A stretch of DNA of 64,000 bases, from the NCBI RefSeq assembly GCF_051020975.1, contig NW_027478170.1, forward strand, positions 124,001 through 188,000, read 5' to 3'. A program made the translations under genes and the position numbers. Position 1 is the stretch's first letter; each line of letters starts with the position of its first letter. This document shows positions 23,260-36,135 of this stretch, piece by piece. The notes below the pieces were generated by a model, which searched no databases, had not been told where the DNA came from, and saw only the letters and a program-made list of their open reading frames with translations. The stretch is from Osmia lignaria lignaria. Lineage: Eukaryota; Arthropoda; Insecta; Hymenoptera; Megachilidae.

Positions 23260-26200
23260 TTGCAGATTTATCCCAAGGGAAGGGGCCTGACGGACATATT
23301 TCGAGATATTTCTTCTTCTTGTTGTTCTTCTTCTGCACAGCTAAACTGGAAGTGGCATTTCCAGCTCGCAATAGTGCAGAGTTATCTCAAAGAAAGGGGC
23401 CACGGTGTTTCTGTATCTCTATTATGTTGGTGCGGCTTCGGAACTCATAAATATCTTGATATATCTCGAGAACTACGCATCTGATCAAAAAATATCATAG
23501 AACATAAAAAGTAGGAAACTTAATTCTCTACAAAAAAGGTCTCTTAACATTTTGCCATAGCTCGCTTCGTTTCCGAGATATTTGCAGATATATCTCAAGG
23601 GAAGGGGCCTGACGGACATATTTCGAGATATTTCTTCTTCTTGTTGTTCTTCTTCTGCACAGCAAAACTGGAAGTGGCATTTCCAGCTCGCAATAGTGCA
23701 GAGTTATCTCAAAGAAAGGGGCCACGGTGTTTCTGTATCTCTATTATGTTGGTGCGGCTTCGGAACTTTTAAATATCTTGATATATCTCGAGAACTACGC
23801 ATCTGATCAAAAAATATCATAGGACATAAAAAGTAGGAAACTTAATTCTCTACAAAAAAGGTCTCATAACATTTTGCCATAGCTCGCTTCGTTTCCGAGA
23901 TATTTGCAGATTTATCTCAAGGGAAGGGGCCTGACGGACATATTTCGAGATATTTGCTCTTCTTGTTGTTCTTCTTCTGCACAGCAAAACTGGAAGTGGT
24001 ATTTCCAGCTCGCAATAGTGCAGAGTTATCTCAAAGAAAGGGGCCACGGTGTTTCTGTATCTCTATTATGTTGGTGCGGCTTCGGAACTTTTAAATATCT
24101 TGATATATCTCGAGAACTACGCATCTGATCAAAAAATATCATAGAACATAAAAAGTAGGAAACTTAATTCTCTACAAAAAAGGTCTCTTAACATTTTGCC
24201 ATAGCTCGCTTCGTTTCCGAGATATTTGCAGATGTATCCCAAGGGAAGGGGCCTGAGGGACATATTTCGAGATATTTCTTCTTCTTGTTGTTCTTCTTCT
24301 GCACAGCTAAGCTGGAAGTGGCATTTCCAGCTCGCAATAGTGCAGAGTTATCTCAAAGAAAGGGGCCACGGTGTTTCTGTATCTCTATTATGTTGGTGCG
24401 GCTTCGGAACTTTTAAATATCTTGATATATCTCGAGAACTACGCATCTGATCAAAAAATATCATACAACATAAAAAGTAGGAAACCTAATTCTCTACAAA
24501 AAAGGTCTCTTAACATTTTGCCATAGCTCGCTTCGTTTCCGAGATATTTGCAGATTTATCCCAAGGGAAGGGGCCTGACGGACATATTTCGAGATATTTC
24601 TTCTTCTTGTTGTTCTTCTTCTGCACAGCAAAACTGGAAGTGGCATTTCCAGCTCGCAATAGTGCAGAGTTATCTCAAAGAAAGGGGCCACGGTGTTTCT
24701 GTATCTCTATTATGTTGGTGCGGCTTCGGAACTTTTAAATATCTTGATATATCTCGAGAACTACGCATCTGATCAGAAAATATCATAGAACATGAAAAGT
24801 GGGAAACTTAATTCTCTACAAAAAAGGTCTCTTAACATTTTGCCATAGCTCGCTTCGTTTCCGAGATATTTGCAGATATATCTCAAGGGAAGGGGCCTGA
24901 CGGACATATTTCGAGATATTTCTTCTTCTTGTTGTTCTTCTTCTGCACAGCAAAACTGGAAGTGGCATTTGCAGCTCGCAATAGTGCAGAGTTATCTCAA
25001 AGAAAGGGGCCACGGTGTTTCTGTATCTCTATTATGTTGGTGCGGCTTCGGAACTTTTAAATATCTTGATATATCTCGAGAACTACGTATCTGATCAAAA
25101 AATATTATAGAACATAAAAAGTAGGAAACTTAATTCTCTACAAAAAAGGTCTCTTAACATTTTGCCATAGCTCGCTTCGTTTCCGAGATATTTGCAGATT
25201 TATCCCAAGGGAAGGGGCCTGAGGGACATATTTCGAGATATTTCTTCTTCTTGTTGTTCTTCTTCTGCACAGCTAAGCTGGAAGTGGCATTTGCAGCTCG
25301 CAATAGTGCAGAGTTATCTCAAAGAAAGGGGCCACGGTGTTTCTGTATCTCTATTATGTTGGTGCGGCTTCGGAACTTTTAAATATCTCGATATATCTCG
25401 AAAACTACGCTTCTGATCAAAAAATATCATAGAACATAAATTGTAGGAAACATAATTCTCTACAAAAAACGTCTCTTAACATTTTGCCATAGCTCGCTTC
25501 GTTTCCGAGATATTTGCAGATTCAGCTCAAAGGAACGGGCCTGACGGACATATTTCGAGATATTTCTTCTTCTTGTTGTTCTTCTCCTGCACAGCTAAAC
25601 TGGAAGTGGCATTTCCAGCTCGCAATAGTGCGGAGTTATCTCAAAGAAAGGGGCCACGGTGTTTCTGTATCTCTACTATGTTGGTGCGGCTTCGGAACTT
25701 TTAAATATCTTGATATATCTCGAGAACTACGCATCTGATCAAAAAATATCATAGAACATAAAAAGTAGGAAACTTAATTCTCTGCAAAAAAGGTCTCTTA
25801 ACATTTTGCCATAGCTCGCTTCGTTTCCGAGATATGTGCAGATTTATCTCAAGAGAAGGGGCCTGACGGACATATCTCGAGATATTTCTTCTTCTTGTTG
25901 TTCTTCTTCTGCACAGCTAAGCTGGAAGTGGCATTTGCAGCTCGCAATAGTGCAGAGTTATCTCAAAGAAAGGGGCCACGGTGTTTCTGTATCTCTATTA
26001 TGTTGGTGCGGCTTCGGAACTTTTAAATATCTTGATATATCTCGAGAACTACGCATCTGATCAAAAAATATCATAGAACATAAAAAGTAGGAAACTTAAT
26101 TCTCTACAAAAAAGGTCTCATAACATTTTGCCATAGCTCGATTCGTTTCCGAGATATTTGCAGATTTATCTCAAGGGAAGGGGCCTGACGGACATATCTC

Positions 26201-27123
26201 GAGATATTTCTTCTTCTTGTTGTTCTTCTTCTGCACAGCTAAGCTGGAAGTGGCATTTGCAGCTCGCAATAGTGCAGAGTTATCTCAAAGAAAGGGGCCA
26301 CGGTGTTTCTGTATCTCTATTATGTTGGTGCGGCTTCGGAACTTTTAAATATCTTGATATATCTCGAGAACTACGCATCTGATCAAAAAATATCATAGAA
26401 CATAAAAAGTAGGAAACTTGATTCTCTACAAAAAAGGTCTCTTAACATTTTGCCATAGCTCGCTTCGTTTCCGAGATATTTGCAGATTTATCCCAAAGGA
26501 AGGGGCCTGACGGACATATTTCGAGATATTTCTTCTTCTTGTTGTTCTTCTTCTGCACAGCTAAACTGGAAGTGGCATTTCCAGCTCGCAATAGTGCAGA
26601 GTTATCTCAAAGAAAGGGGCCACGGTGTTTCTGTATCTCTATTATGTTGGTGCGGCTTCGGAACTTTTAAATATCTTGATATATCTCGAGAACTACGCAT
26701 CTGATCAAAAAATCTCATAGAACATAAAAAGTAGGAAACTTAATTCTCTGCAAAAAAGGTCTCTTAACATTTTGCCATAGCTCGCTTCGTTTCCGAGATA
26801 TGTGCAGATTTATCTCAAGGGAAGGGGCCTGACGGACATATCTCGAGATATTTCTTCTTCTTGTTGTTCTTCTTCTGCACAGCTAAGCTGGAAGTGGCAT
26901 TTGCGGCTCGCACTAGTGCAGAGTTATCTCAAAGAAAGGGGCCACGGTGTTTCTGTATCTCCATTATGTTGGTGCGGCTTCGGAACTTTTCAATATCTTG
27001 ATATATCTCGAGAACTACGCATCTGATGAAAAAATATCATAGAACATAAAAAGTAGGAAACTTAATTCTCTACAAAAAAGGTCTCTTAACATTTTGCCAT
27101 AGCTCGCTTCGTTTCCGAGATAT
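23260..27123 (+). repeat. Higher-order repeat, 12 monomers (3864 bp), copy 1
   Basis: The unit begins with a monomer ending GAACTCATAAATATC (23260). It continues with two CAGCAAAACTGG monomers (23582, 23904), a GATGTATCCC monomer (24226), two more CAGCAAAACTGG monomers (24548, 24870), a CCTGAGGG monomer (25192), the TTCTCCTGCAC type (25514), two palindrome types (25836, 26158), then 26480 and the chimera 26802. The next GAACTCATAAATATC monomer is at 27124, exactly 3864 bp on, and the first seven positions repeat there in order. Confidence 0.85.
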
Positions 27124-30100
27124 TTGCAGATTTATCCCAAGGGAAGGGGCCTGAGGGACATATTTCGAGATATTTCTTCTTCTTGTTGTTCTTCTTCTGC
27201 ACAGCTAAGCTGGAAGTGGCATTTGCAGCTCGCAATAGTGCAGAGTTATCTCAAAGAAAGGGGCCACGGTGTTTCTGTATCTCTATTATGTTGGTGCGGC
27301 TTCGGAACTCATAAATATCTTGATATATCTCGAGAACTACGCATCTGATCAAAAAATATCATAGAACATAAAAAGTAGGAAACTTAATTCTCTACAAAAA
27401 AGGTCTCTTAACATTTTGCCATAGCTCGCTTCGTTTCCGAGATATTTGCAGATATATCTCAAGGGAAGGGGCCTGACGGACATATTTCGAGATATTTCTT
27501 CTGCTTGTTGTTCTTCTTCTGCACAGCAAAACTGGAAGTGGCATTTCCAGCTCGCAATAGTGCAGAGTTATCTCAAAGAAAGGGGCCACGGTGTTTCTGT
27601 ATCTCTATTATGTTGGTGCGGCTTCGGAACTTTTAAATATCTTGATATATCTCGAGAACTACGCATCTGATCAAAAAATATCATAGGACATAAAAAGTAG
27701 GAAACTTAATTCTCTACAAAAAAGGTCTCATAACATTTTGCCATAGCTCGCTTCGTTTCCGAGATATTTGCAGATTTATCTCAAGGGAAGGGGCCTGACG
27801 GACATATTTCGAGATATTTCCTCTTCTTGTTGTTCTTCTTCTGCACAGCAAAACTGGAAGTGGCATTTCCAGCTCGCAATAGTGCAGAGTTATCTCAAAG
27901 AAAGGGGCCACGGTGTTTCTGTATCTCTATTATGTTGGTGCGGCTTCGGAACTTTTAAATATCTTGATATATCTCGAGAACTACGCATCTGATCAAAAAA
28001 TATCATAGAACATAAAAAGTAGGAAACTTAATTCTCTACAAAAAAGGTCTCTTAACATTTTGCCATAGCTCGCTTCGTTTCCGAGATATTTGCAGATGTA
28101 TCCCAAGGGAAGGGGCCTGAGGGACATATTTCGAGATATTTCTTCTTCTTGTTGTTCTTCTTCTGCACAGCTAAGCTGGAAGTGGCATTTCCAGCTCGCA
28201 ATAGTGCAGAGTTATCTCAAAGAAAGGGGCCACGGTGTTTCTGTATCTCTATTATGTTGGTGCGGCTTCGGAACTTTTAAATATCTTGATATATCTCGAG
28301 AACTACGCATCTGATCAAAAAATATCATACAACATAAAAAGTAGGAAACCTAATTCTCTACAAAAAAGGTCTCTTAACATTTTGCCATAGCTCGCTTCGT
28401 TTCCGAGATATTTGCAGATTTATCCCAAGGGAAGGGGCCTGACGGACATATTTCGAGATATTTCTTCTTCTTGTTGTTCTTCCTCTGCACAGCAAAACTG
28501 GAAGTGGCATTTCCAGCTCGCAATAGTGCAGAGTTATCTCAAAGAAAGGGGCCACGGTGTTTCTGTATCTCTATTATGTTGGTGCGGCTTCGGAACTTTT
28601 AAATATCTTGATATATCTCGAGAACTACGCATCTGATCAGAAAATATCATAGAACATGAAAAGTGGGAAACTTAATTCTCTACAAAAAAGGTCTCTTAAC
28701 ATTTTGCCATAGCTCGCTTCGTTTCCGAGATATTTGCAGATATATCTCAAGGGAAGGGGCCTGACGGACATATTTCGAGATATTTCTTCTTCTTGTTGTT
28801 CTTCTTCTGCACAGCAAAACTGGAAGTGGCATTTGCAGCTCGCAATAGTGCAGAGTTATCTCAAAGAAAGGGGCCACGGTGTTTCTGTATCTCTATTATG
28901 TTGGTGCGGCTTCGGAACTTTTAAATATCTTGATATATCTCGAGAACTACGTATCTGATCAAAAAATATTATAGAACATAAAAAGTAGGAAACTTAATTC
29001 TCTACAAAAAAGGTCTCTTAACATTTTGCCATAGCTCGCTTCGTTTCCGAGATATTTGCAGATTTATCCCAAGGGAAGGGGCCTGAGGGACATATTTCGA
29101 GATATTTCTTCTTCTTGTTGTTCTTCTTCTGCACAGCTAAGCTGGAAGTGGCATTTGCAGCTCGCAATAGTGCAGAGTTATCTGAAAGAAAGGGGCCACG
29201 GTGTTTCTGTATCTCTATTATGTTGGTGCGGCTTCGGAACTTTTAAATATCTCGATATATCTCGAAAACTACGCTTCTGATCAAAAAATATCATAGAACA
29301 TAAATTGTAGGAAACATAATTCTCTACAAAAAACGTCTCTTAACATTTTGCCATAGCTCGCTTCGTTTCCGAGATATTTGCAGATTTATCCCAAGGGAAG
29401 GGGCCTGAGGGACATATTTCGAGATATTTCTTCTTCTTGTTGTTCTTCTTCTGCACAGCTAAGCTGGAAGTGGCATTTGCAGCTCGCAATAGTGCAGAGT
29501 TATCTCAAAGAAAGGGGCCACGGTGTTTCTGTATCTCTATTATGTTGGTGCGGCTTCGGAACTTTTAAATATCTCGATATATCTCGAAAACTACGCTTCT
29601 GATCAAAAAATATCATAGAACATAAATTGTAGGAAACATAATTCTCTACAAAAAACGTCTCTTAACATTTTGCCATAGCTCGCTTCGTTTCCGAGATATT
29701 TGCAGATTCAGCTCAAAGGAACGGGCCTGACGGACATATTTCGAGATATTTCTTCTTCTTGTTGTTCTTCTCCTGCACAGCTAAACTGGAAGTGGCATTT
29801 CCAGCTCGCAATAGTGCGGACTTATCTCAAAGAAAGGGGCCACGGTGTTTCTGTATCTCTACTATGTTGGTGCGGCTTCGGAACTTTTAAATATCTTGAT
29901 ATATCTCGAGAACTACGCATCTGATCAAAAAATATCATAGAACATAAAAAGTAGGAAACTTAATTCTCTGCAAAAAAGGTCTCTTAACATTTTGCCATAG
30001 CTCGCTTCGTTTCCGAGATATGTGCAGATTTATCTCAAGGGAAGGGGCCTGACGGACATATCTCGAGATATTTCTTCTTCTTGTTGTTCTTCTTCTGCAC

Positions 30101-31952
30101 AGCTAAGCTGGAAGTGGCATTTGCAGCTCGCAATAGTGCAGAGTTATCTCAAAGAAAGGGGCCACGGTGTTTCTGTATCTCTATTATGTTGGTGCGGCTT
30201 CGGAACTTTTAAATATCTTGATATATCTCGAGAACTACGCATCTGATCAAAAAATATCATAGAACATAAAAAGTAGGAAACTTAATTCTCTACAAAAAAG
30301 GTCTCATAACATTTTGCCATAGCTCGCTTCGTTTCCGAGATATTTGCAGATTTATCTCAAGGGAAGGGGCCTGACGGACATATCTCGAGATATTTCTTCT
30401 TCTTGTTGTTCTTCTTCTGCACAGCTAAGCTGGAAGTGGCATTTGCGGCTCGCACTAGTGCAGAGTTATCTCAAAGAAAGGGGCCACGGTGTTTCTGTAT
30501 CTCCATTATGTTGGTGCGGCTTCGGAACTTTTAAATATCTTGATATATCTCGAGAACTACGCATCTGATCAAAAAATATCATACTACATAAAAAGTAGGA
30601 AACTTAATTCTCTACAAGAAAGGTCTCTAAACATTTTGCCATAGCTCGCTTCGTTTCCGAGATATTTGCAGATTTATCTCAAGGGAAGGGCCTGACGGAC
30701 ATATTTCGAGATATTTCTTCTTCTTGTTGTTCTTCTTCTGCACAGCTAAGCTGGAAGTGGCATTTGCAGCTCGCAATAGTGCAGAGTTATCTCAAAGAAA
30801 GGGGCCACGGTGTTTCTGTATCTCTATTATGTTGGTGCGGCTTCGGAACTTTTAAATATCTTGATATATCTCGAGAACTACGCATCTGATCAAAAAATAT
30901 CATAGAACATAAAAAGTAGGAAACTTAATTCTCTACAAAAAAGGTCTCTTAACATTTTGCCATAGCTCGCTTCGTTTCCGAGATATTTGCAGATTTATCC
31001 CAAGGGAAGGGGCCTGACGGACATATTTCGAGATATTTCTTCTTCTTGTTGTTCTTCTTCTGCACAGCTAAACTGGAAGTGGCATTTCCAGCTCGCAATA
31101 GTGCAGAGTTATCTCAAAGAAAGGGGCCACGGTGTTTCTGTATCTCTATTATGTTGGTGCGGCTTCGGAACTTTTAAATATCTCGATATATCTCGAAAAC
31201 TACGCTTCTGATCAAAAAATATCATAGAACATAAATTGTAGGAAACATAATTCTCTACAAAAAACGTCTCTTAACATTTTGCCATAGCTCGCTTCGTTTC
31301 CGAGATATTTGCAGATTCAGCTCAAAGGAACGGGCCTGACGGACATATTTCGAGATATTTCTTCTTCTTGTTGTTCTTCTCCTGCACAGCTAAACTGGAA
31401 GTGGCATTTCCAGCTCGCAATAGTGCGGAGTTATCTCAAAGAAAGGGGCCACGGTGTTTCTGTATCTCTACTATGTTGGTGCGGCTTCGGAACTTTTAAA
31501 TATCTTGATATATCTCGAGAACTACGCATCTGATCAAAAAATCTCATAGAACATAAAAAGTAGGAAACTTAATTCTCTGCAAAAAAGGTCTCTTAACATT
31601 TTGCCATAGCTCGCTTCGTTTCCGAGATATGTGCAGATTTATCTCAAGGGAAGGGGCCTGACGGACATATCTCGAGATATTTCTTCTTCTTGTTGTTCTT
31701 CTTCTGCACAGCTAAGCTGGAAGTGGCATTTGCGGCTCGCACTAGTGCAGAGTTATCTCAAAGAAAGGGGCCACGGTGTTTCTGTATCTCCATTATGTTG
31801 GTGCGGCTTCGGAACTTTTAAATATCTTGATATATCTCGAGAACTACGCATCTGATGAAAAAATATCATAGAACATAAAAAGTAGGAAACTTAATTCTCT
31901 ACAAAAAAGGTCTCTTAACATTTTGCCATAGCTCGCTTCGTTTCCGAGATAT
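27124..31952 (+). repeat. Expanded second copy of the 12-monomer unit (15 monomers, 4829 bp)
   Basis: It follows the order of 23260-27123 with three extra monomers: a duplicate CCTGAGGG monomer (29378, next to its twin 29056), a 321-bp monomer (30666) and a TTCTCCTGCAC monomer (31309). The next unit start, again marked by GAACTCATAAATATC, is the monomer at 31953. The private TTCTGCTTGTTG in 27446 and TTATCTGAAAG near 29180 show changes after the duplication. Confidence 0.8.
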
Positions 31953-32274
31953 TTGCAGATTTATCCCAAGGGAAGGGGCCTGAGGGACATATTTCGAGAT
32001 ATTTCTTCTTCTTGTTGTTCTTCTTCTGCACAGCTAAGCTGGAAGTGGCATTTGCAGCTCGCAATAGTGCAGAGTTATCTCAAAGAAAGGGGCCACGGTG
32101 TTTCTGTATCTCTATTATGTTGGTGCGGCTTCGGAACTCATAAATATCTTGATATATCTCGAGAACTACGCATCTGATCAAAAAATATCATAGAACATAA
32201 AAAGTAGGAAACTTAATTCTCTACAAAAAAGGTCTCTTAACATTTTGCCATAGCTCGCTTCGTTTCCGAGATAT
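29700..32274 (+). repeat. Distant copy of the eight-monomer block at 18754
   Basis: The order of monomer types and the slot of the 321-bp monomer are the same as at 18754-21328. The first monomer has GCGGACTTATC where the other copy has GCGGAGTTATC. Over thirty monomers of other arrangement lie between the two copies, so this is not a simple tandem repeat. Confidence 0.85.
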
Positions 32275-34206
32275 TTGCAGATGTATCCCAAGGGAAGGGG
32301 CCTGAGGGACATATTTCGAGATATTTCTTCTTCTTGTTGTTCTTCTTCTGTACAGCTAAGCTGGAAGTGGCATTTCCAGCTCGCAATAGTGCAGAGTTAT
32401 CTCAAAGAAAGGGGCCACGGTGTTTCTGTATCTCTATTATGTTGGTGCGGCTTCGGAACTTTTAAATATCTTGATATATCTCGAGAACTACGCATCTGAT
32501 CAAAAAATATCATACAACATAAAAAGTAGGAAACCTAATTCTCTACAAAAAAGGTCTCTTAACATTTTGCCATAGCTCGCTTCGTTTCCGAGATATTTGC
32601 AGATTTATCCCAAGGGAAGGGGCCTGACGGACATATTTCGAGATATTTCTTCTTCTTGTTGTTCTTCTTCTGCACAGCAAAACTGGAAGTGGCATTTGCA
32701 GCTCGCAATAGTGCAGAGTTATCTCAAAGAAAGGGGCCACGGTGTTTCTGTATCTCTATTATGTTGGTGCGGCTTCGGAACTTTTAAATATCTTGATATA
32801 TCTCGAGAACTACGTATCTGATCAAAAAATATTATAGAACATAAAAAGTAGGAAACTTAATTCTCTACAAAAAAGGTCTCTTAACATTTTGCCATAGCTC
32901 GCTTCGTTTCCGAGATATTTGCAGATTTATCCCAAGGGAAGGGGCCTGAGGGACATATTTCGAGATATTTCTTCTTCTTGTTGTTCTTCTTCTGCACAGC
33001 TAAGCTGGAAGTGGCATTTGCAGCTCGCAATAGTGCAGAGTTATCTCAAAGAAAGGGGCCACGGTGTTTCTGTATCTCTATTATGTTGGTGCGGCTTCGG
33101 AACTTTTAAATATCTCGATATATCTCGAAAACTACGCTTCTGATCAAAAAATATCATAGAACATAAATTGTAGGAAACATAATTCTCTACAAAAAACGTC
33201 TCTTAACATTTTGCCATAGCTCGCTTCGTTTCCGAGATATTTGCAGATTCAGCTCAAAGGAACGGGCCTGACGGACATATTTCGAGATATTTCTTCTTCT
33301 TGTTGTTCTTCTCCTGCACAGCTAAACTGGAAGTGGCATTTCCAGCTCGCAATAGTGCGGAGTTATCTCAAAGAAAGGGGCCACGGTGTTTCTGTATCTC
33401 TACTATGTTGGTGCGGCTTCGGAACTTTTAAATATCTTGATATATCTCGAGAACTACGCATCTGATCAAAAAATATCATAGAACATAAAAAGTAGGAAAC
33501 TTAATTCTCTGCAAAAAAGGTCTCTTAACATTTTGCCATAGCTCGCTTCGTTTCCGAGATATGTGCAGATTTATCTCAAGGGAAGGGGCCTGACGGACAT
33601 ATCTCGAGATATTTCTTCTTCTTGTTGTTCTTCTTCTGCACAGCTAAGCTGGAAGTGGCATTTGCAGCTCGCAATAGTGCAGAGTTATCTCAAAGAAAGG
33701 GGCCACGGTGTTTCTGTATCTCTATTATGTTGGTGCGGCTTCGGAACTTTTAAATATCTTGATATATCTCGAGAACTACGCATCTGATCAAAAAATATCA
33801 TAGAACATAAAAAGTAGGAAACTTAATTCTCTACAAAAAAGGTCTCATAACATTTTGCCATAGCTCGATTCGTTTCCGAGATATTTGCAGATTTATCTCA
33901 AGGGAAGGGGCCTGACGGACATATCTCGAGATATTTCTTCTTCTTGTTGTTCTTCTTCTGCACAGCTAAGCTGGAAGTGGCATTTGCGGCTCGCACTAGT
34001 GCCGAGTTATCTCAAAGAAAGGGGCCACGGTGTTTCTGTATCTCCATTATGTTGGTGCGGCTTCGGAACTTTTAAATATCTTGATATATCTCGAGAACTA
34101 CGCATCTGATCAAAAAACATCATAGAACATAAAAAGTAGGAAACTTAATTCTCTACAAAAAAGGTCTCTCAACATTTTGCCATAGCTCGCTTCGTTTCCG
34201 AGATAT
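31953..34206 (+). repeat. Contracted third copy of the 12-monomer unit
   Basis: After the GAACTCATAAATATC monomer (31953), the two CAGCAAAACTGG monomers expected next are missing and the GATGTATCCC type follows at once (32275). The following pair has collapsed into one chimera at 32597. Then come 32919, 33241, 33563 and 33885, matching 29056/29378, 29700, 30022 and 30344. The unit dissolves into general monomers at 34207. Confidence 0.75.
32597..32918 (+). repeat. Chimeric monomer joining two neighbouring subtypes
   Basis: The start (TTATCCCAAGG) is that of 28412. The rest (CATTTGCAGC after CAGCAAAACTGG, then ACTACGTATCTGATC and AAATATTATAG) is that of 28734. In the previous unit these are two separate adjacent monomers, so one monomer length was lost by exchange between them. 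The join lies between about 32610 and 32695. Confidence 0.85.
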
Positions 34207-34528
34207 TTGCAGATTTATCTCAAGGGAAGGGGCCTGACGGACATATTTCGAGATATTTCTTCTTCTTGTTGTTCTTCTTCTGCACAGCTAAGCTGGAAGT
34301 GGCATTTGCAGCTCGCAATAGTGCAGAGTTATCTCAAAGAAAGGGGCCACGGTGTTTCTGTATCTCTATTATGTTGGTGCGGCTTCGGAACTTTTAAATA
34401 TCTTGATATATCTCGAGAACTACGCATCTGATCAAAAAATATCATAGAACATAAAAAGTAGGAAACTTAATTCTCTACAAATAAAGTCTCTCAACACTTT
34501 GCCATAGCTCGCTTCGTTTCCGAGATAT

Positions 34529-34847
34529 TTGCAGATTTATCTCAAGGGAAGGGGCCTGACGGACATATTTCGAGATATTTCTTCTTGTTGTTCTTCTTCT
34601 GCACAGCTAAGCTGGAAGTTGCATTTGCGGCTCGCACTAGTGCAGAGTTATCTCAAAGAAAGGGGCCACGGTGTTTCTGTATCTCTATTATGTTGGTGCC
34701 GCTTCGGAACTTTTAAATATCTCGATATATCTCGAAAACTAGGCTTCCGATCAAAAAATATCATAGAACATAAATTGTAGGAAACATAATTCTCTACAAA
34801 AAAGGTCTCTTAACATTTTGCCATAGCTCGCTTCGTTTCCGAGATAT
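34529..34847 (+). repeat. 319-bp monomer, one triplet lost
   Basis: The triplet tract is one TTC shorter (TTTCTTCTTGTTGTTCTTC). The copy also has the leader CAAATAAAGTCTCTCAACACTTTG and an unusual CTAGGCTTCCGATC tail, which removes the usual TGA of the recurrent open frame. Its leader is shared with monomers at 58664, 59305, 62521 and 63162 on the right flank. Confidence 0.9.
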
Positions 34848-35813
34848 TTGCAGATTCAGCTCAAAGGAACGGGCCTGACGGACATATTTCGAGATATTTC
34901 TTCTTCTTGTTGTTCTTCCTCTGCACAGCTAAGCTGGAAGTGGCATTTGCGGCTCGCAATAGTGCAGAGTTATCTCAAAGAAAGGGGCCACGGTGTTTCT
35001 GTATCTCTATTATGTTGGTGCGGCTTCGGAACTTTTAAATATCTCGATATATCTCGAAAACTGCGCTTCTGATCAAAAAATATCATAGAACATAAAAAGT
35101 AGGAAACTTAATTCTCTACAAAAAAGGTCTCTTAACATTTTGCCATAGCTCGCTTCGTTTCCGAGATATTTGCAGATATATCTCAAGGGAAGGGGCCTGA
35201 CGGACATATTTCGAGATATTTCTTCTTCTTGTTGTTCTTCTTCTGCACAGCAAAACTGGAAGTGGCATTTCCAGCTCGCAATAGTGCAGAGTTATCTCAA
35301 AGAAAGGGGCCACGGTGTTTCTGTATCTCTATTATGTTGGTGCGGCTTCGGAACTTTTAAATATCTTGATATATCTCGAGAACTACGCATCTGATCAAGA
35401 AATATCATAGAACATAAAAAGTAGGAAACTTAATTCTCTACAAAAAAGGTCTCTTAACATTTTGCCATAGCTCGCTTCGTTTCCGAGATATTTGCAGATT
35501 TATCCCAAGGGAAGGGGCCTGAGGGACATATTTCGAGATACTTCTTCTTCTTGTTGTTCTTCTTCTGCACAGCTAAGCTGGAAGTGGCATTTGCAGCTCG
35601 CAATAGTGCAGAGTTATCTCAAAGAAAGGGGCCACGGTGTTTCTGTATCTCTATTATGTTGGTGCGGCTTCGGAACTTTTAAATATCTTGATATATCTCG
35701 AGAACTACGCATCTGATCAAAAAATATCATAGAACATAAAAAGTAGGAAACTTAATTCTCTACAAAAAAGGTCTCTTAACATTTTGCCATAGCTCGCTTC
35801 GTTTCCGAGATAT

Positions 35814-36135
35814 TTGCAGATTTATCCCAAGGGAAGGGGCCTGAGGGACATATTTCGAGATATTTCTTCTTCTTGTTGTTCTTCTTCTGCACAGCTAAGC
35901 TGGAAGTGGCATTTGCGGCTCGCACTAGTGCAGAGTTATCTCAAAGAAAGGGGCCACGGTGTTTCTGTATCTCCATTATGTTGGTGCGGCTTCGGAACTT
36001 TTAAATATCTTGATATATCTCGAGAACTACGCATCTGATCAAAAAATATCATACTACATAAAAAGTAGGAAACTTAATTCTCTACAAGAAAGGTCTCTAA
36101 ACATTTTGCCATAGCTCGCTTCGTTTCCGAGATAT
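35814..36135 (+). repeat. Chimeric monomer (CCTGAGGG start, ATCTCCATT end)
   Basis: The left half has TTATCCCAAGG and CCTGAGGG. The right half has GCGGCTCGCACTAGTGC, ATCTCCATT and the CATACTACAT tail. It is followed by a 321-bp monomer as usual for that tail. The same fusion, with GTGGTATTTGCGG, recurs at 45146 and 47721. Confidence 0.75.

Noticed and set aside
23260..31952. A strictly regular 12-monomer repeat filling the core
   Set aside because: Only the first seven positions repeat in register. Later positions are shifted by inserted, duplicated or fused monomers, so the core is a mosaic and not one fixed period.
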